DNA from: Hydrogenophaga sp.
Lineage (GTDB): Bacteria; Pseudomonadota; Gammaproteobacteria; Burkholderiales; Burkholderiaceae_C
NCBI RefSeq assembly: GCF_018780075.1
Contig: NZ_JADMKB010000132.1
Location: 20,216 to 84,215 of the forward strand
Reading direction: 5' to 3'
DNA length: 64,000 nucleotides
Shown: piece after piece, positions 63,814 through 64,000 of the stretch
Layout: each line of letters begins with the position of its first letter
Numbering within the stretch: the stretch's first letter is position 1
The notes under the pieces: generated by a model
Databases searched by the model: none
Told to the model about the DNA's origin: nothing
What the model saw: only the letters and a program-made list of their open reading frames with translations
Translations under genes and position numbers: made by a program

Positions 63814-64000
63814 GCTGCGGCCTCTTCTTCTTTTTCTTCGGGGTTGATGCCGAGGTAGGCCTGCTGCACCACGGGCGAGGCAATCACCGTCGCCGGGTCG
63901 CCGTCGGCCACGAGTTCGCCGTTGTGCAGCACGATGATGCGGTCGGAGAGTTCGCGCACCACGTCCATCTTGTGTTCGACCAGCAGGATGGTCTTGGTCT
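63810..64000 (-). CDS. livG: Branched-chain amino acid-type ABC transporter ATPase LivG (partial, C-terminus)
   Basis: Only the last 62 codons are in the window. The H-loop region TILLVEHKMDVVRELSD and the C-terminal ADGDPATVIASPVVQQAYLG segment are typical of LivG, ending EEKEEEAAA. The stop codon TGA (63810-63812) overlaps livF ATG. The gene extends past the right edge. Confidence 0.93.
   Translation of the reverse strand, partial: TKTILLVEHKMDVVRELSDRIIVLHNGELVADGDPATVIASPVVQQAYLGINPEEKEEEAAA

Overview
The window reads as a chromosome segment of a high-G+C betaproteobacterium of the order Burkholderiales, most likely family Comamonadaceae (Hydrogenophaga/Acidovorax-like). Supporting this are the gene order thrS-infC-rpmI-rplT-pheS-pheT, the tig-clpP-clpX-lon block, a complete cbb3 oxidase locus beside an FNR-type regulator, hpnCDE squalene genes, and Bug-type solute-binding proteins. 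The genus is inferred from protein character only. Most of the window is core chromosome; the accessory material is small (an IS3-family relic, and a low-G+C orphan gene beside an integrase fragment).

Region by region. 1-5.5 kb: translation operon on the minus strand (thrS, infC, rpmI, rplT, pheS, pheT). The thrS leader encodes a 13-residue, threonine-rich peptide followed by a terminator, i.e. a probable peptide-dependent attenuator; infC appears to start at AUA; a second terminator lies between rplT and pheS. 5.5-10 kb: transposase relic, DUF4189-like lipoprotein, aceA with paired operators, a DMT exporter and a TauE/SafE-like membrane protein. 10-21.5 kb: microaerobic respiration island: hemN, fnr, then ccoI-ccoS-ccoN-ccoO-ccoQ-ccoP-ccoG-fixH and a small membrane protein, and uspA, with three FNR-type boxes. 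CcoO carries an OmpA-like C-terminal domain. 21.6-27 kb: malonate catabolism operon matR-matA-(Bug)-(enoyl-CoA hydratase)-matB. 27-39.6 kb: lgt, ilvD, a Trp-rich small protein, cytochrome c, acs, a UPF0114 protein, back-to-back fumarases (fumC and class I), murI, a UMF1-type MFS carrier and an acidic hypothetical protein. 39.6-40.2 kb: tRNA cluster Leu-Gly-Cys-Gly. 40.2-46.5 kb: lon, clpX, clpP, tig and tRNA-Leu(UAG). 46.5-51 kb: RND efflux pump and adaptor with a TetR-like operator. 51-56.3 kb: hpnC, hpnD and hpnE, interrupted by a soluble histidine kinase and a Crp/Fnr-family regulator that combines an FNR-like cysteine trio with a CRP-like recognition helix; a perfect CRP-type palindrome lies upstream of it. 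56.4-59 kb: frameshifted GST, HAD hydrolase, hemH. 59-60 kb: low-G+C orphan gene and integrase relic. 60-64 kb: branched-chain amino acid-type ABC operon livG-livF-livH-livM plus a coupled alpha/beta hydrolase.

How the parts fit together. The FNR boxes link oxygen sensing to cbb3 oxidase synthesis, copper loading (CcoI, CcoG, SafE-like protein), anaerobic haem synthesis (HemN) and a universal stress protein. Aconitate-to-malate carbon routes are represented by aceA, acs and two fumarases. The mat operon turns malonate into acetyl-CoA. HpnCDE supply squalene, but no squalene-hopene cyclase is in the window.
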